Positions 36,811-47,895 of a stretch of DNA of 64,000 nt are shown piece by piece. The stretch lies in the NCBI RefSeq assembly GCF_000715075.1, contig NC_134103.1:73471519-73535518 (forward strand). The letters run 5' to 3'. This DNA comes from Nicotiana tabacum. Taxonomy: Eukaryota > Streptophyta > Magnoliopsida > Solanales > Solanaceae. Positions within the stretch are counted from its first letter, which is position 1. The number at the start of each line of letters is the position of its first letter. The translations under genes and the position numbers were made by a program. The notes under the pieces are model-generated. The model searched no databases. It was not told the origin of the DNA and saw only the letters and a list, made by a program, of their open reading frames with translations.

Positions 36811-38050
36811 TACGCTCCTTAAGATGCAAATCGAGGGAATAGAGCAGATTCAAAGGAGGAACATAACAGACCCAGAAGCCACAGAATTCTGGAAGATAAT
36901 GTCGACAAAAGAGTACTCCGTGGAGGAGGAGATAAAGAAAACTTCGGCACAAATATCAATCATGGACTTGCTAATGAGTTCTGACAGTCATAAGGATGCC
37001 CTGATGAAAATACTAAGTGAGGTAAGTATGCCAAACAACACCACCAATGAGGCACTGGACGTAACAATTGGGAAATTTGTTGGAGCAAATATGATCACTT
37101 TCAGAAGAGACGAACTTCCTACCGAAGGGGTAAGTCATATCAAAGCTCTTCATATCACTGTCAAATATGGGGACAAAGTGGCATCCCTAGTATTGGTTGG
37201 ATGAGGGTCCGGAGTCAACATCTGTCCACTCTCTACTCCGCGAGAGTTGGGAATCCATCTAAGGGAAGTCAAGGAAAGCCATATAAGGGTAAGGGCTTTT
37301 GATGGTTCGTATAAGAATGTTATTGGAGAAATTTATTTGTCTTTGCAGATCGGGTCGGTCGAATTTCCCACATTATTCAAGTAATGGATATTTCTTCTTC
37401 ATACAACTTGTTGCTAGGAAGGCCCTAAATACACATGGCAGGGGTTGTCCTATTCACTTTACACCAATGCATGAAATTTGAAAGGGGGTTTTAGGAGATC
37501 GTGGTTCATGGGGAATGGGGCCAATCAACCTATTTGGAGCATGCTGTCCCATTCATTGGATGGACTTGCTTTCTATGCAGTGGATATCATGCAGACCACC
37601 GAAACAGAAGAGACGGAACAAAACTTGGGAATGCAGTTGCCCTATAGATCCAAGATGGCTGTGAGGGAGATGATGAAATATGTATACATATCAGGAACCG
37701 GGTTGGGAGCCATGTCAGATGGGATCACAGAGCCAATTAAACCTAATGGTTAGAAAGGAAGGTCCAGCATAAGATATCAGCCTCCGTTGGGGAAAGCTCA
37801 TACCAGTAGCTTCGAGAAAAAGGTTTTTGTGATAGAGCATGTTTTGGGTACAGGCTAGAGTTTAGCACCAGAAGATGATATCATCGATGGGATGAGAAGG
37901 CTGTTTGTGAATATGATTGAAGAATACTGTGAAGGAACCAACATGAAGACACCGACCATCAGGGATGCCGAACCAGGAGAAGAGGTGCAGAATTGGACTG
38001 CCAGTCCATCTTTGGTTCACCGGGATTCTCGGTAGTGTGGAACTATAAAA
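36811..38050 (+). pseudogene. Ogre/Tat protease region, broken; element ends here
   Basis: The frame from 36824 reads like the segment before retropepsin (EFWKIMSTKEYSVEEEIKKT, ISIMDLLMSSDSHKDALMK). At the active site the text near 37195 reads LVG-stop-GSGVNICPL, so the catalytic Asp is not present in frame. Downstream are the GMQLPYRSKMAVREMMKYV-type linker and an NWTASPSLVHRDS word. The RT, RNase H and integrase that should follow are absent: sequence changes to LTR family A at about 38100-38150. Confidence 0.72.
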
Positions 38051-38149
38051 GTTTTCTTTTGAAAAGCGCACGGTCAATTGAGGCCTGCACCGTGTCTGTA
38101 GCTTTTTGTCATTTGCCTCTTTTGAACACTTTGATATTCCAAAACGTTT

Positions 38150-39283
38150 GGATTACAAATTGAACACATATATCTTTTGACACAAGGCTTATTCGGAATA
38201 ATCAATTTATAATGAGCACACGGGGCTTACAAGGCCATTGTGGGGTTCAATTCTAAAAGAGGAGTTTAGCCAACATACCTTTTTTGAGCTTTCCTTAAGT
38301 TACTACAACGTCCCAACACTTCTAGCAATAACAATCTATAGGAAGATAGTAAAAATCGGATAATAATTAGAAGGATTATCATGGTGTAACTCGCTTAGGA
38401 ATTTTATCAAACACCTAGTATGCAAAATAGACTATAAAGTTCTACAATGGTAATACCTTCCTCCCTCAACCAATTTCAACAAGAACTACCTAAAATGGTT
38501 CATTAACCCCACATACTACAACCTATTGACACATGCATGGCCTAATTCCAATCCCACAACATACTTAGACCCTAAAATAGCTTATATGAGTAGTATAGGA
38601 CAGGAACTTACCCGGATAGATGGTGGTCTAATGGTTGACTTCCTTGATTCTCGAAGGTTGGTGCAAGATTGGATAATTAGAATGTTAGGTTTACTCCTTC
38701 TCTCTCTAAAATGCTATTACCTCTCTCTAAAATCATGAGATAATCACCCCAAAATAAGCCCCAAAGGTTATTTATCAAAATGGGGTCGGGTTATTAAATA
38801 TAAAAAAAATGGATCCTCCGAACTCAGGTCTGCGGTCGCAGAATGGACCGCATAACAGATATGCGATCCGCAAAATGGACCGCGAAAGTGATGCCCAAAA
38901 ACTGGGATGGTTTGGACAGGTCTGCGACCGGTCTGCGGTCCGTAAACCACTTTTGCGGCCACAGAATGGACCGCATAATCACCCAACAAAATTCTTCATA
39001 TAAAATTTGCGATGGATGTGCAGACCGTAAAATGGATATACGACCGCAGAATGGGATGCAAAATGACCTTTAAAATTCAATCATTTTTTGCTCAACTCAG
39101 CGACGGGTATGCGGCCCGTATAATGGATATGCAGTCGCGAATTTGACCACATAACCGGCCCTTCAGGAAAAAAATTCCACTAACACCTCGATGTATTCTT
39201 CAACCCAAAAAGTTCGTACACGTAAGCCTACCTCGGCACCACGAAACCTTAAATTCCTTGGCAAAATTTTACGGGACCTTACA
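38150..39283 (-). repeat. LTR family A, truncated copy joined to the Ogre remnant
   Basis: On the minus strand it starts TGTAAGGTCCCGTAAAATTTTG (39283) and matches the start of the solo LTR at 25777, including the GC-rich gcggtcgcagaatggaccgca block (38820-39140) and the ggcttacaaggccattg-type block near 38225. The second half of the LTR is missing; it abuts the truncated Ogre sequence at about 38150. Confidence 0.75.
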
Positions 39284-39292
39284 TCTTTACTC

Positions 39293-39480
39293 AGGGGCGG
39301 ATGTACCATTATAGGTACGAGTTCAATTGAACCCATAACTTTCGATGCGGAGTATAAATTTAGGTATAAAAAATTATTAAAAATATAATAAATAATAGAG
39401 ATGAACCCATAACCTTAAGATTATAATAGGTGAAATGTTAAAATATGAACCTATAAAATTTAAATCATGGATTCGCATAT
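39293..39480 (+). repeat. Dispersed repeat beginning 'caggggcggatgta'
   Basis: A start related to the one at 3036, followed by gttcaattgaacccataact. It fits a common Solanaceae dispersed repeat, probably hAT-like. No right end or target duplication could be found. Confidence 0.35.
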
Positions 39481-39946
39481 GTATTTACTGTTATCAAATT
39501 GGCTCAATATTATAGAAGAAACATTAAATTAGAGTTCAAACTTTCTTATTCTTCTTTTTTACATTTACACCGTATAATAAGTGGAAGTCCTCATGGGCAA
39601 CGAATGGCATTTTCGTAAATATGGACTTCTTTATGGCTAAATGTAAACGTATACATACATTGGTTAATACCCACGTGGGCTTCTGATAGGTCCAATTCCA
39701 AGAGCCATAGTTTTCCCATTCTTTTGCCTTGATTTCCTCTTGTTAAAATTCACACTTGATCTTACCTTTGTTCCAATTGAATATAATACTATATTCATAA
39801 CCATACCTATTAGGTATAACTAGCTGACTTAGCGCATAACGTGGAGCGTACAATATTTGAGCTCGTGAATATTATTACACGTGGACTCTAACGTTAATAT
39901 TTTAAAAAATAAATTAAATATATACCTATTTAGACCCACCTGATTT

Positions 39947-39961
39947 TATATAAACCCTAAT
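39947..39961 (+). promoter_or_regulatory. TATA box and telo-box-like motif of the GRF gene
   Basis: tatataaa runs into accctaa about 155 bp before the GRF start codon and about 120 bp inside the left terminal repeat, so the terminal region probably supplies the promoter. Confidence 0.5.
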
Positions 39962-40109
39962 TTCATTCCCTTTCGTTTAGTTCTGCCCCAATTGCTTCCA
40001 AATTAGGTCGAGAAACTTCTTCATTTATTTTCAATTCTTCTTCGTTTCTTTGCAATTTTTCTGAATTTCTTTCTAGTTCTTGCCTCTTTTCTTCGTCAAA
40101 GCAGTTTTA

Positions 40110-40490
40110 ATGTCGAACTTGTCGAGTTCGTCGAAGGCACCTCCCACTGATGTTATGTACTGTAATTGTGGTCAATTAGCAAACTTCAAGATATCATTGA
40201 CTGATCGTAATCCAGGACGAAGGTTTTACAGTTGCAAAATTGAAAAGGTAAGCTTAATTCATAGTAATTTTGTTATAATCTACATTTTGGTGATTTTTTT
40301 TAAATTCTCATCTTCCGTTCCTTGGTTGTATTTGTAGAAAAGGGGTGGATGCAATTACTTTAGATGGTATGATTAAGACTTCTCTTCTCAAGAAAATAGG
40401 GTGATTTGTGGTTTGTTGAAAAAAGTCAAGATTTTGGAGAGGGATCGGGCAAGAAAAAAATGGACCATCATACTTCTTACAGCTTTGTAG
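40110..40490 (+). pseudogene. GRF zinc-finger protein gene inside the MULE, one premature stop
   Basis: Exon 1 (40110-40247, 46 codons) begins MSNLSSSSKAPPTDV and carries YCNCG followed by NPGRRFYSC. A GT-AG intron (40248-40337, phase 0) joins it to exon 2, which supplies GGCNYFRW. Together these are the spacing and residues of a GRF-type zinc finger, a nucleic-acid-binding fold. A TAA at 40374-40376 stops the protein at 58 residues. The same frame then stays open to 40490 with a Lys/Arg-rich part and a hydrophobic WTIILLTAL end, which resembles the coiled-coil plus membrane tail of plant GRF proteins. The decay is therefore probably recent. The frame is convergent with the transposase gene. 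Confidence 0.75.
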
Positions 40491-41412
40491 GTGCTAATTT
40501 TATGGATATGACTATGGCGTGATGCTTGTTGTGTTTGTTCAAATTAGTGGCAACAGTCGGTTGTTCATTTTGCTGGTTTGTATTAGTAGAGGTGATTGTA
40601 TTGTCTGGTGTAATTTTTTTTAGAAGGAAGTTGCAGACTTGCTTCAATTAGTACAATCGATGTCCTAGTACAAGGTTATGTAATTATGTTTGTATGCAAG
40701 AAATTTGTTGCCTTGTTAGTTCAACTGCTACCTTATTTTTTATAGTTATCGTGTGATTTCTGTCTATAAAGAAATGCAACATTTAAGAGAAGCTGATCAC
40801 AATTTGGTGCAAATTCAAACTAGATTATAGTAGCTCTAAATTGAGTATTAAAATGATGTTAATCATCCACATAACACAACCATATTAATGTACTTAAAAC
40901 GCATCAAAATACATTAGAAGTAGTCAATAACATGTGTTTGCTGCTGCAAATTACATTGCCACACAAAAGCCTAAAACTAAGCAAACTACTTGTCGTTGTT
41001 TGGAGTCCCTCATCTGCTGTAATTGGCAAGTGGTAATGGCATCTCTACCCTTCCATCTCAATCCTCGAGGCTTAAAACCAATGTCAATATTTGTTGGAGA
41101 TGTACTTATGACATTGGACCAGCATTTACTAGTCTTTCTGATGATGTTCCTGGCTAAAAAGAATTCCCAAATCAGCATTGATATCTTTGTGAAACTATAA
41201 TAATTAAAATATGATGGTGCATATAAACTTACATTTAGTATTTGAGTTCCAGTTCTATTGTCCTGATAGAGACCAAATCCAATATTGTTGGGCCTCTTTT
41301 GTCCTCATGTAGTAGCATCTGTTGGTCCCCTGCCCCTCTTCTGCCCAGAAATTCCTCTTTCCCTACCTCCCCTGCCTATTCCCCTGCCTGTTCCAATAGG
41401 TGCTGGTGGTTG

Positions 41413-44400
41413 TTAGCTTGAACGTTTAGAAGCTTGAACCCTTCTAACTCTTGAATTATCTGCACAAAGAAAAGAAGGTTGGCTACAAGTTACAGGTTGG
41501 CTTGAACTTACAGGCTGACTTGAACTTAGAGGCTGAAATGATGTTGGAGGTTCAACCCTTCTATCCCTTGAACTATCTGCACAAACAGAAGAAGGTGTTG
41601 CAGGTTGGCTTGAACTTGCAGCTTGGCTGGAACTTGCAGGTTGCTCAGAACCTTTATTTTGCTGTGAAGGCAAGCCTATTCCAGCCTACAAACATTGAAA
41701 ATTATAAGGATTTAGCATACAAAAAATATAGTTTGCTAACTTTAAAAAAATCAGCAGTTGGTTACCTTACAAATTCTTCTGTTGTGGCCTTGTTGATGAC
41801 ACTTGGAACAAGTCATTTTCATCCCTTTTTTTGAAAAGCTCTCCATACTTCTTCTTAGGTTCATCTTTTGTCTTTCTTCTACATCTCTTTGGTCTACCTG
41901 AAACTTGTTTAGGAGCAGGAGGATCAATTTTTAAATTTGTGATTTCAGGCCACATATTCATTGTGGAAATTGATTGCAGAAAGTATTGGTAGGCCTTTAA
42001 GAAGGTATCCTTCCTATACCAATACTCCACATAATCTCCAGGATCTTGGTTTAAGTTATATAATGCACATATAACATGTTGACATGGAGTGTCTCTAAGG
42101 TGCCATAATCTACAAGTATATATTTCCTTCTCAGATCAACAGTAAACCTTTTCATACCTTCATCTATTTCACATCCATATTGACCATTTCACATAAACTG
42201 ACATCTCCTGAAAAGTTCCTTGCTATCTTTTAATATCAACCTAGCCATAGGAGATATGTCTGATATTCAAGTTTCAGCAAATTTTAACATTTCAGCATTT
42301 CTAGTCATTATTTTTCTTCTAATTTCCTCCAACATAGTGATAATTGATTTGTGCCTAGGAGCTAAAATCCAGGAGTTAAAAGTGTCACACATATTATTTT
42401 CAACAATGTCAACACTTGGCATGCTCTTTGAAGTATGCCCTACACCATATTTCTTTTCTGTATTTTAACAAATCTTCACAAATATGTTGACCAAGCTTAT
42501 CAAGTTTTGCCATCTCCTCTTTTAATTTGACTTCATAACTTGATTTAGCACATCTCTAAAATTGCTTTCTCCTCTCCTCTCCAGTGTTGCTGCCAGTTGG
42601 ACTAGATGTGTCTTGCACACATCCTGTACTCATAGTCATATAGAAGTTCAAGTATAGTTGGCACAAGCCCCTACAAACAAAAATAATACATAACATACAA
42701 AACAACAGTTAAAATTAGGATAGAATAAACATCACATTACCTTCTGCATATCTGACATCACAGTAAGCCCCCGTCCACTTCCTAATTCAAGATCTTCTAT
42801 CAGGTAATTAATGAAAAATGACAAGTTATGCTTGGTCTCCTGGTCTACAACAGCCCAAGAAAATTGAAAACATTTGCTGATTTTCATTCCTGCCAATTGC
42901 AACTAACAACTCACCCTTACAAGCACCCTTCAGAAAACAGCCACCAAAATCAATTATTCTTCTACATCCTTCCAACCAACCCCTCCTCAAAGCATCAAAG
43001 CACACATAGAAATAATTAAACAAAGTTTTTCCAGCCCAACATGAGCTGTCAGGATTTGTTAGTTTGATTTGATCAGCATAATCACACAACCTAGCAAATT
43101 CTTGTTTTCAGTCACCCATAAACTCTTTCATAATCTTTTGGTTTGCCCTATGACATATTGTCCTACTAACATACAAGCCTAATTTATCTCTACATAGCTC
43201 CTGAAGTTCCCAATTCTTCGTATAAGGCTGCTTAGTAGTCTCATCCTTGAATTTATTTGCAACAAACTTAGATGTACACAACTTGTTCTTGTTTGAAGTG
43301 TTGCATTTGTGCACAGGGTGATAATATTTCACCATAAAGTTACCTGAATCTCTGTCAAGTGCAGCATACAACAACCAGTTGCATCTCTTTTCTTTGCATA
43401 TTGCCCTCACTCTTTCCTTTTCATTAGGCTTTAGTTTCAACTTGACTTTGTATTCAATAGCATACTTTTCCACAACCTTCCTAAATTCTACAACATTTTT
43501 AAATATCATCCCAACTTCAAATATAGCCACAACACAATCATCATCATACCTTAGCTTACTACTCTTTCTTCTAGCAGGTAGACAAATACACCTAACAGCT
43601 TCAGGATCTAACTTATCTCTAATGCCATTACTATCTGCATATGAACTATCAATAAACTTCTCATTACCCCCTAACCTTCCTGTATATCTAGCAGCCTTAT
43701 TCCTTCAAATGTCTTCAAAGCCTCTATCAATTCCAGCTTCTCCAAGAGGTATTTTATTCTTTGCAACAACTTTTTTTCTTTGGACCTTACTCTTTTGTTT
43801 ACTCCTTCTTTCTTCCCTAATAGATCTCAATTCTTCATCAACCTCTGAGTCATCTTCTTCATGAATACCATTTTCTTGTGAGTCAGAGCTACTTTCCAGA
43901 TCTGTTTCAGCCCCATCCACATTTTCCTCAGCAGGCTGATTACTCTCACCAACTACATCAACATCAACCCTTTCATTTTTTCAGTTAATCCTTCATCCAC
44001 CTCTATATTAATATTTTCTAAGTTTTCATTCTCACCACCTAGGTCTTTCTCAGCAGTCGTTTGAGTATTAATATAACCATCATTTGTTTCCCTAGCACCA
44101 CCAGAAACATTATCTATCTCACCTACTTCTGGCCCAGTTAGTAAAGTTACTTGGCCCACAGTTTCAATCACCTCTGGCTCATTAACCACATGCAGCACAT
44201 ACAAATCCAAAAAATCACAATGTACTAGGTCTTTTACAATGTCTAACAGATGAGAATCAGATTCAACCTTGAAAAAGTCATCACTTTTTGAGGTTCTATA
44301 ATAAAATCCTTCAAAAGTGGGGTACCCTAACTTTTTAGTATAATATAGCAGTTCCATCATCTAAAAACGGTCTTTATCAATAGGAAAAACTACTACGTGT

Positions 44401-44483
44401 TCCTTTTTTCCCGACATATTCTAGGGCCCATCATTGATAAATGCATCCCCATAGTGAAAGTGTGTTATAATATAATCATCCAT
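41413..44483 (-). pseudogene. mudrA-type MULE transposase, broken
   Basis: Read from the minus-strand ATG at 44483 (MDDYIITHFHYGDAF). Stops interrupt it at about 44423 and 44361. The N-terminal region (43953-44360) is PB1-like with acidic spacer. A frameshift near 43950 leads to the MuDR DNA-binding region (43108-43530; KRCNWLLYAALDRDSGNF). The transposase core is only partly readable (42826-43089; RRIIDFGGCFLKGACKGELL). A SWIM zinc-finger motif CRLWHLRDTPCQH lies near 42090-42130. After ENDLFQ a one-base change in an A7 run (about 41830) puts the zinc knuckle CSKCHQQGHNRRIC out of frame. A GT-AG intron (about 41685-41772) precedes the Ser/Gln-rich C terminus. Confidence 0.85.
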
Positions 44484-45139
44484 AAGATTCCCTCAAAGAA
44501 AATCCCAAAAATATATCACCAAAAGCTGACCGAATATTTCGAACGAAAACCCCAAAAAACCCCTTACATTACAAAGAATTTTGAAAACCCTAAAATTGAT
44601 CAATGCATGCTACATAAAGGGCAAAATAATACCTCTTGAGTCATAGACAGTCCAATAACATTAGTCGTTGACAGTCTTCCTAAAAAACCAACTCGAATCT
44701 TCAAATCGTAATTGAAAACTTCTGCAAATTAACCGTAAATAACTATACAACCCACATCATACGAAACAAGAGATGATTTCAGTGATAAATCGAAGAGAAT
44801 AAACTGGAAATACAGTAAGAATCGAAGGTAATTGATGGAATTTTTCTAGGAATTTTTCAGACCTCTAATCGCCATTCTTCAATTGGGGTTAACGGGGAGA
44901 GAGAACGAGTGCCTACTTAGTAATGGATGGGTCTTTTAATTTTGTGCCTACTTAGAAATCTGATGTGGTGTATTAAAACAGTTGGCGTCTTTTAATTAGT
45001 TAGCTTTCCACATCAGATACGCTTAAAAACATGCGCCTCAGTTAATATAACACCTGGCCGAGTAGTCAGCTAGTTGTGCCTAATAGGTATGGTTATGAAC
45101 ATAGTATTGTGTTTAATTGGAACAAAGCTAAGTTCACAT

Positions 45140-46000
45140 GTCTAAATGGAATTTTCTGGAAACTTTAAGGGTCTGTATATGTATTTGACCTTAGAAATAT
45201 GATAACTAAGGTTATTATTCTCATTCTTTTATAAATTTCGACACCGCTCATAAAAATTTCTGCGTACGCCCCTGCTTGTATATATGTGATAATAAATATA
45301 TATAAAAATATAATTAAATAATAACCTATTTTAGAGGCAAATAAGTTTATAACGTAACATAAATAGATAAAAGTTCTGTTTTTAAAATACCTATTTCTTC
45401 TTTAAATTTAAGCCCTATTAATATAACAATAACATATTAGTCGTATTACTATTGTCACAAGCAAAATGGAAAGAACGTTCGAAATACCACATGAAATTGC
45501 GATAAACTAACAACATATACCACAACTTAATTACAGGGCCTCTACGGGCTCATGCGTGATAGAAGCTATCAAATACTCTTTCTAGTTTTTCTTTGAACTC
45601 CAATGTTATTTTAATATTCCTTATTTAAGGTGTCAAATAGGTATCTTGTTTAAGTATTATATCCTCAAACATATTTTAAATATTTTTTAAATATAATTAT
45701 TGTGAATTATTATAAAATATTAATATATAAGATCGCTAAATAAATCACATACATATTATTTCGATTTTAGTCATTCTTTGTGACATGGATTTGGAAAGCA
45801 ATAGTTTCCCTATTTACCTCTTTGGATCCACTGTTTTTGAACCCATCCTGAACTATCATTTCGTTATCCAAACCCTTAATCTAAAAGCACACAGATATTT
45901 TTTAATCTAACAACTAAAAACTACTATAATGCCTATGGAAATTAAATATGTGGGCGGCTCACAAGAAAGCTCTACACTTCCTATCCTGCTTTATCCACTG
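45140..46000. other. AT-rich spacer
   Basis: Only AT-rich sequence was seen. A reverse-complement word ggggcgtacgcag near 45265-45280 resembles the start of the dispersed repeat at 39293. Confidence 0.4.
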
Positions 46001-46007
46001 TGTTACA

Positions 46008-46019
46008 CCAATATATAAA
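46008..46019 (+). promoter_or_regulatory. TATA box of the 86-residue protein gene
   Basis: atatataaac lies about 130 bp upstream of the ATG at 46142, a normal distance for a gene with a short 5' UTR. Confidence 0.55.
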
Positions 46020-46141
46020 CAGAGACTTGTGATACTTTCAATCATAACTAATTATCCAGATCATCTACAAAAATATTACTACTACCTTTTATTTTTCTCT
46101 GGTGTGAAGTTGAAAAGGTGATAGATATTTCAACAAGAAGA

Positions 46142-46402
46142 ATGTCTGGGCTAGTTGATATGTGGTCAAGTGAGGTAGCCAAGTTGCGAAACAAGGCAGG
46201 TCAAGATCAAGCTGTAGCTGTAGCTGCTGAACCAATTTTCTCAAGTGGCTCCAAAACAAGCAATGAATTGATTCGTGAAGATCATGAATCCCTCTCCTTA
46301 TTTCAAAGATATGGGTTGGCATCCAACTTGGTTAAACTGAATAAATTGCTGAATTACTCTGAGGCTTCAGTTTCTATGATTGTGGATTGTGTTAGTCCTT
46401 GA
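46142..46402 (+). CDS. Small uncharacterised plant protein (86 aa)
   Basis: The frame starts MSGLVDMWSSEVAKLRNKAG and ends SEASVSMIVDCVSP. The middle has a Ser/Ala stretch, and the C-terminal half (LSLFQRYGLASNLVKLNKLL) could form an amphipathic helix. No signal peptide, transmembrane segment or named domain was recognised. An earlier in-frame GTG at 46118 is not used; the ATG at 46142 is chosen. A TATA box at 46008 and a T-rich 3' flank ending in a TGTGTTC-type area support transcription. The protein-like composition of the frame makes it likely to be real, but its function is not known to me. Confidence 0.65.
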   Translation: MSGLVDMWSSEVAKLRNKAGQDQAVAVAAEPIFSSGSKTSNELIREDHESLSLFQRYGLASNLVKLNKLLNYSEASVSMIVDCVSP

Positions 46403-46409
46403 ACAAGCA

Positions 46410-47160
46410 AGCACATTTCCCCCTTCCTGTTTTTGTTTGTTTATTGTTTCTGTTTTTCTTATGTTGAGAAAACTGTAATAGTACTTCCTCCTTTACTTAC
46501 CTTCCGAGTTCTGACCTTGGTGTTATATATGGTGGGTAAGGCTTATAAGGTTCCGGAATAACTTGTGTACATATACTCCGGGCGTAGCTCGGAATTCCAT
46601 TAAGTGTGTTCAAACTTTAAATAAGTCAATAATTTTTTTTTATCGATGAATGGTGTGACAAAGTTCTTAAATCAAATTACTCATATTTAGCTAAACAATT
46701 AAAAAAAAAGAACTATAATTTTATAAATCAAAATTAAAATAACAAAAGGACAACATTAGAAATTTTACTAATAAAAATAAGTATAAAACCAAAGGAAAGA
46801 AAGAGTCGAGAGGAGTTGTAGTTTGCAGAGAGTTTTTTGTTGAAGAATTTATTATAGAGCTTGACTTTTAAATTATAAAATTTATTTAAAAAATAATTTT
46901 TAGTTAAAAATTTACTTATAAGATTAGTTATTTATTTCTACACAAATTTTAAATTTTAAGAACTATTTTATTAGAAATTTTTTTAGATTAAAAAAGAATT
47001 AAAAAGATCATACATAACTGTCTCCGTTTAGTTTTGACCAATAAAATGAGTAGAACTTTGAGTATGTTAACAACACGTAACTTTGAAGAAGTGTGTTCAA
47101 AATATAATAGTCATTTAATTTAATGTTGTATTTAACTTATATACACAATTATACTTTGGA
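46410..47160. other. 3' flank and AT-rich spacer
   Basis: The first 100 bases look like a 3' UTR. The rest is AT-rich with no gene or terminal repeat. Confidence 0.45.
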
Positions 47161-47226
47161 GAGGCTTCCAAAACTTTCCTCTCGGCGCAGGATAGGAGTG
47201 TCCCTTATCGTACGCTCTCGCCGGAA

Positions 47227-47770
47227 ATGCCTGGAGGCTGGCCGAAAAAGAAAGCAAACAAAATACAGCTCTCGAATATGAAGAAAACTAAAGTGAATCG
47301 CAGAATACTAACCACAAATGCACTAGTAATAGCAGCGGAGGAAAATACACGAAGTGAGACGGACGTAGAAGACATGGATGAAGCTCTAGCCAGCTAAGAC
47401 GAAGACTCCACAAAGTACTACTACCAAACAAACTCATGATGCTCGGAAAGAAACAGATCCAAAGGGGAAAAGCTCAAAGTACTTGCCAACCTGCACCAAA
47501 GAAACCAGTGAATCAACCTAAAGTTGATTCAAAGAAGTTTAAGCAGGTATGGATGAAAAAGTATGAAGGAGAATGGGATCAAACTTGTGGAGAATTAAGG
47601 GAACGCAAGGAATACTCAAGCTATTGGTGATGGGAAAGCTCAAACCACTGAGAATGCTAAAATTAATAATGGAAAACCACAAGTACAAAATGAAGAAGGG
47701 TGGTAAAAAGGTAAATCTGCTACTAAATTGGTTGCAGTCCCAGGAACAAGCAGTGTGCATAGTCTAAATG
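47227..47770 (+). pseudogene. LINE ORF1 remnant
   Basis: It starts MPGGWPKKKANKIQLS at 47227 and is Lys-rich, then breaks. A stop lies near 47396 and several frame changes follow. The DUF4283-like domain that plant LINE ORF1 proteins normally carry, and the CCHC knuckle, were not found, so an internal deletion is likely. Confidence 0.5.
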
Positions 47771-47895
47771 GATTCAGTCCATTAGCGAATCAGGATATCG
47801 AGCAACCTCGCCAGTATTCTTTATATGTGAGTGCAAGGAGCTAGTGTAGTTATGCAGGAGTTGTGCAATTAAATACCCCCTCCTCTTGTTCCAAC

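Larger units (their letters stand above)
39763..45129 (-). mobile_element. Two-gene Mutator-like element (MULE)
   Basis: Inverted terminal regions of about 66 bp (39763-39829 and 45064-45129) match at roughly 58 positions, sharing ctttgttccaatt, cataaccatacctattagg and aactagctgact. Inside are a minus-strand mudrA-type transposase (about 44483 to 41413) and a plus-strand GRF zinc-finger gene (40110 onward), convergent as mudrA and mudrB are in maize MuDR. Stops and frameshifts break the transposase. The outer limit of the TIRs is uncertain and no 9-bp duplication was found. Confidence 0.8.

Noticed and set aside
43379..43864. 161-codon plus-strand frame
   Set aside because: It is antisense to the MuDR-type region of the broken transposase and rich in Ser/Leu/Phe from that reading.
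39293..45285. A single large element between 'caggggcgg' at 39293 and the inverted 'cgcccctg' at about 45280
   Set aside because: The end words are complementary, but the flanking 8-mers do not match and the inner sequence differs, so these are probably two separate copies of a dispersed repeat.
46118..46141. Upstream start of the 86-residue protein
   Set aside because: The codon is GTG; the ATG at 46142 in the same frame is the normal plant choice.
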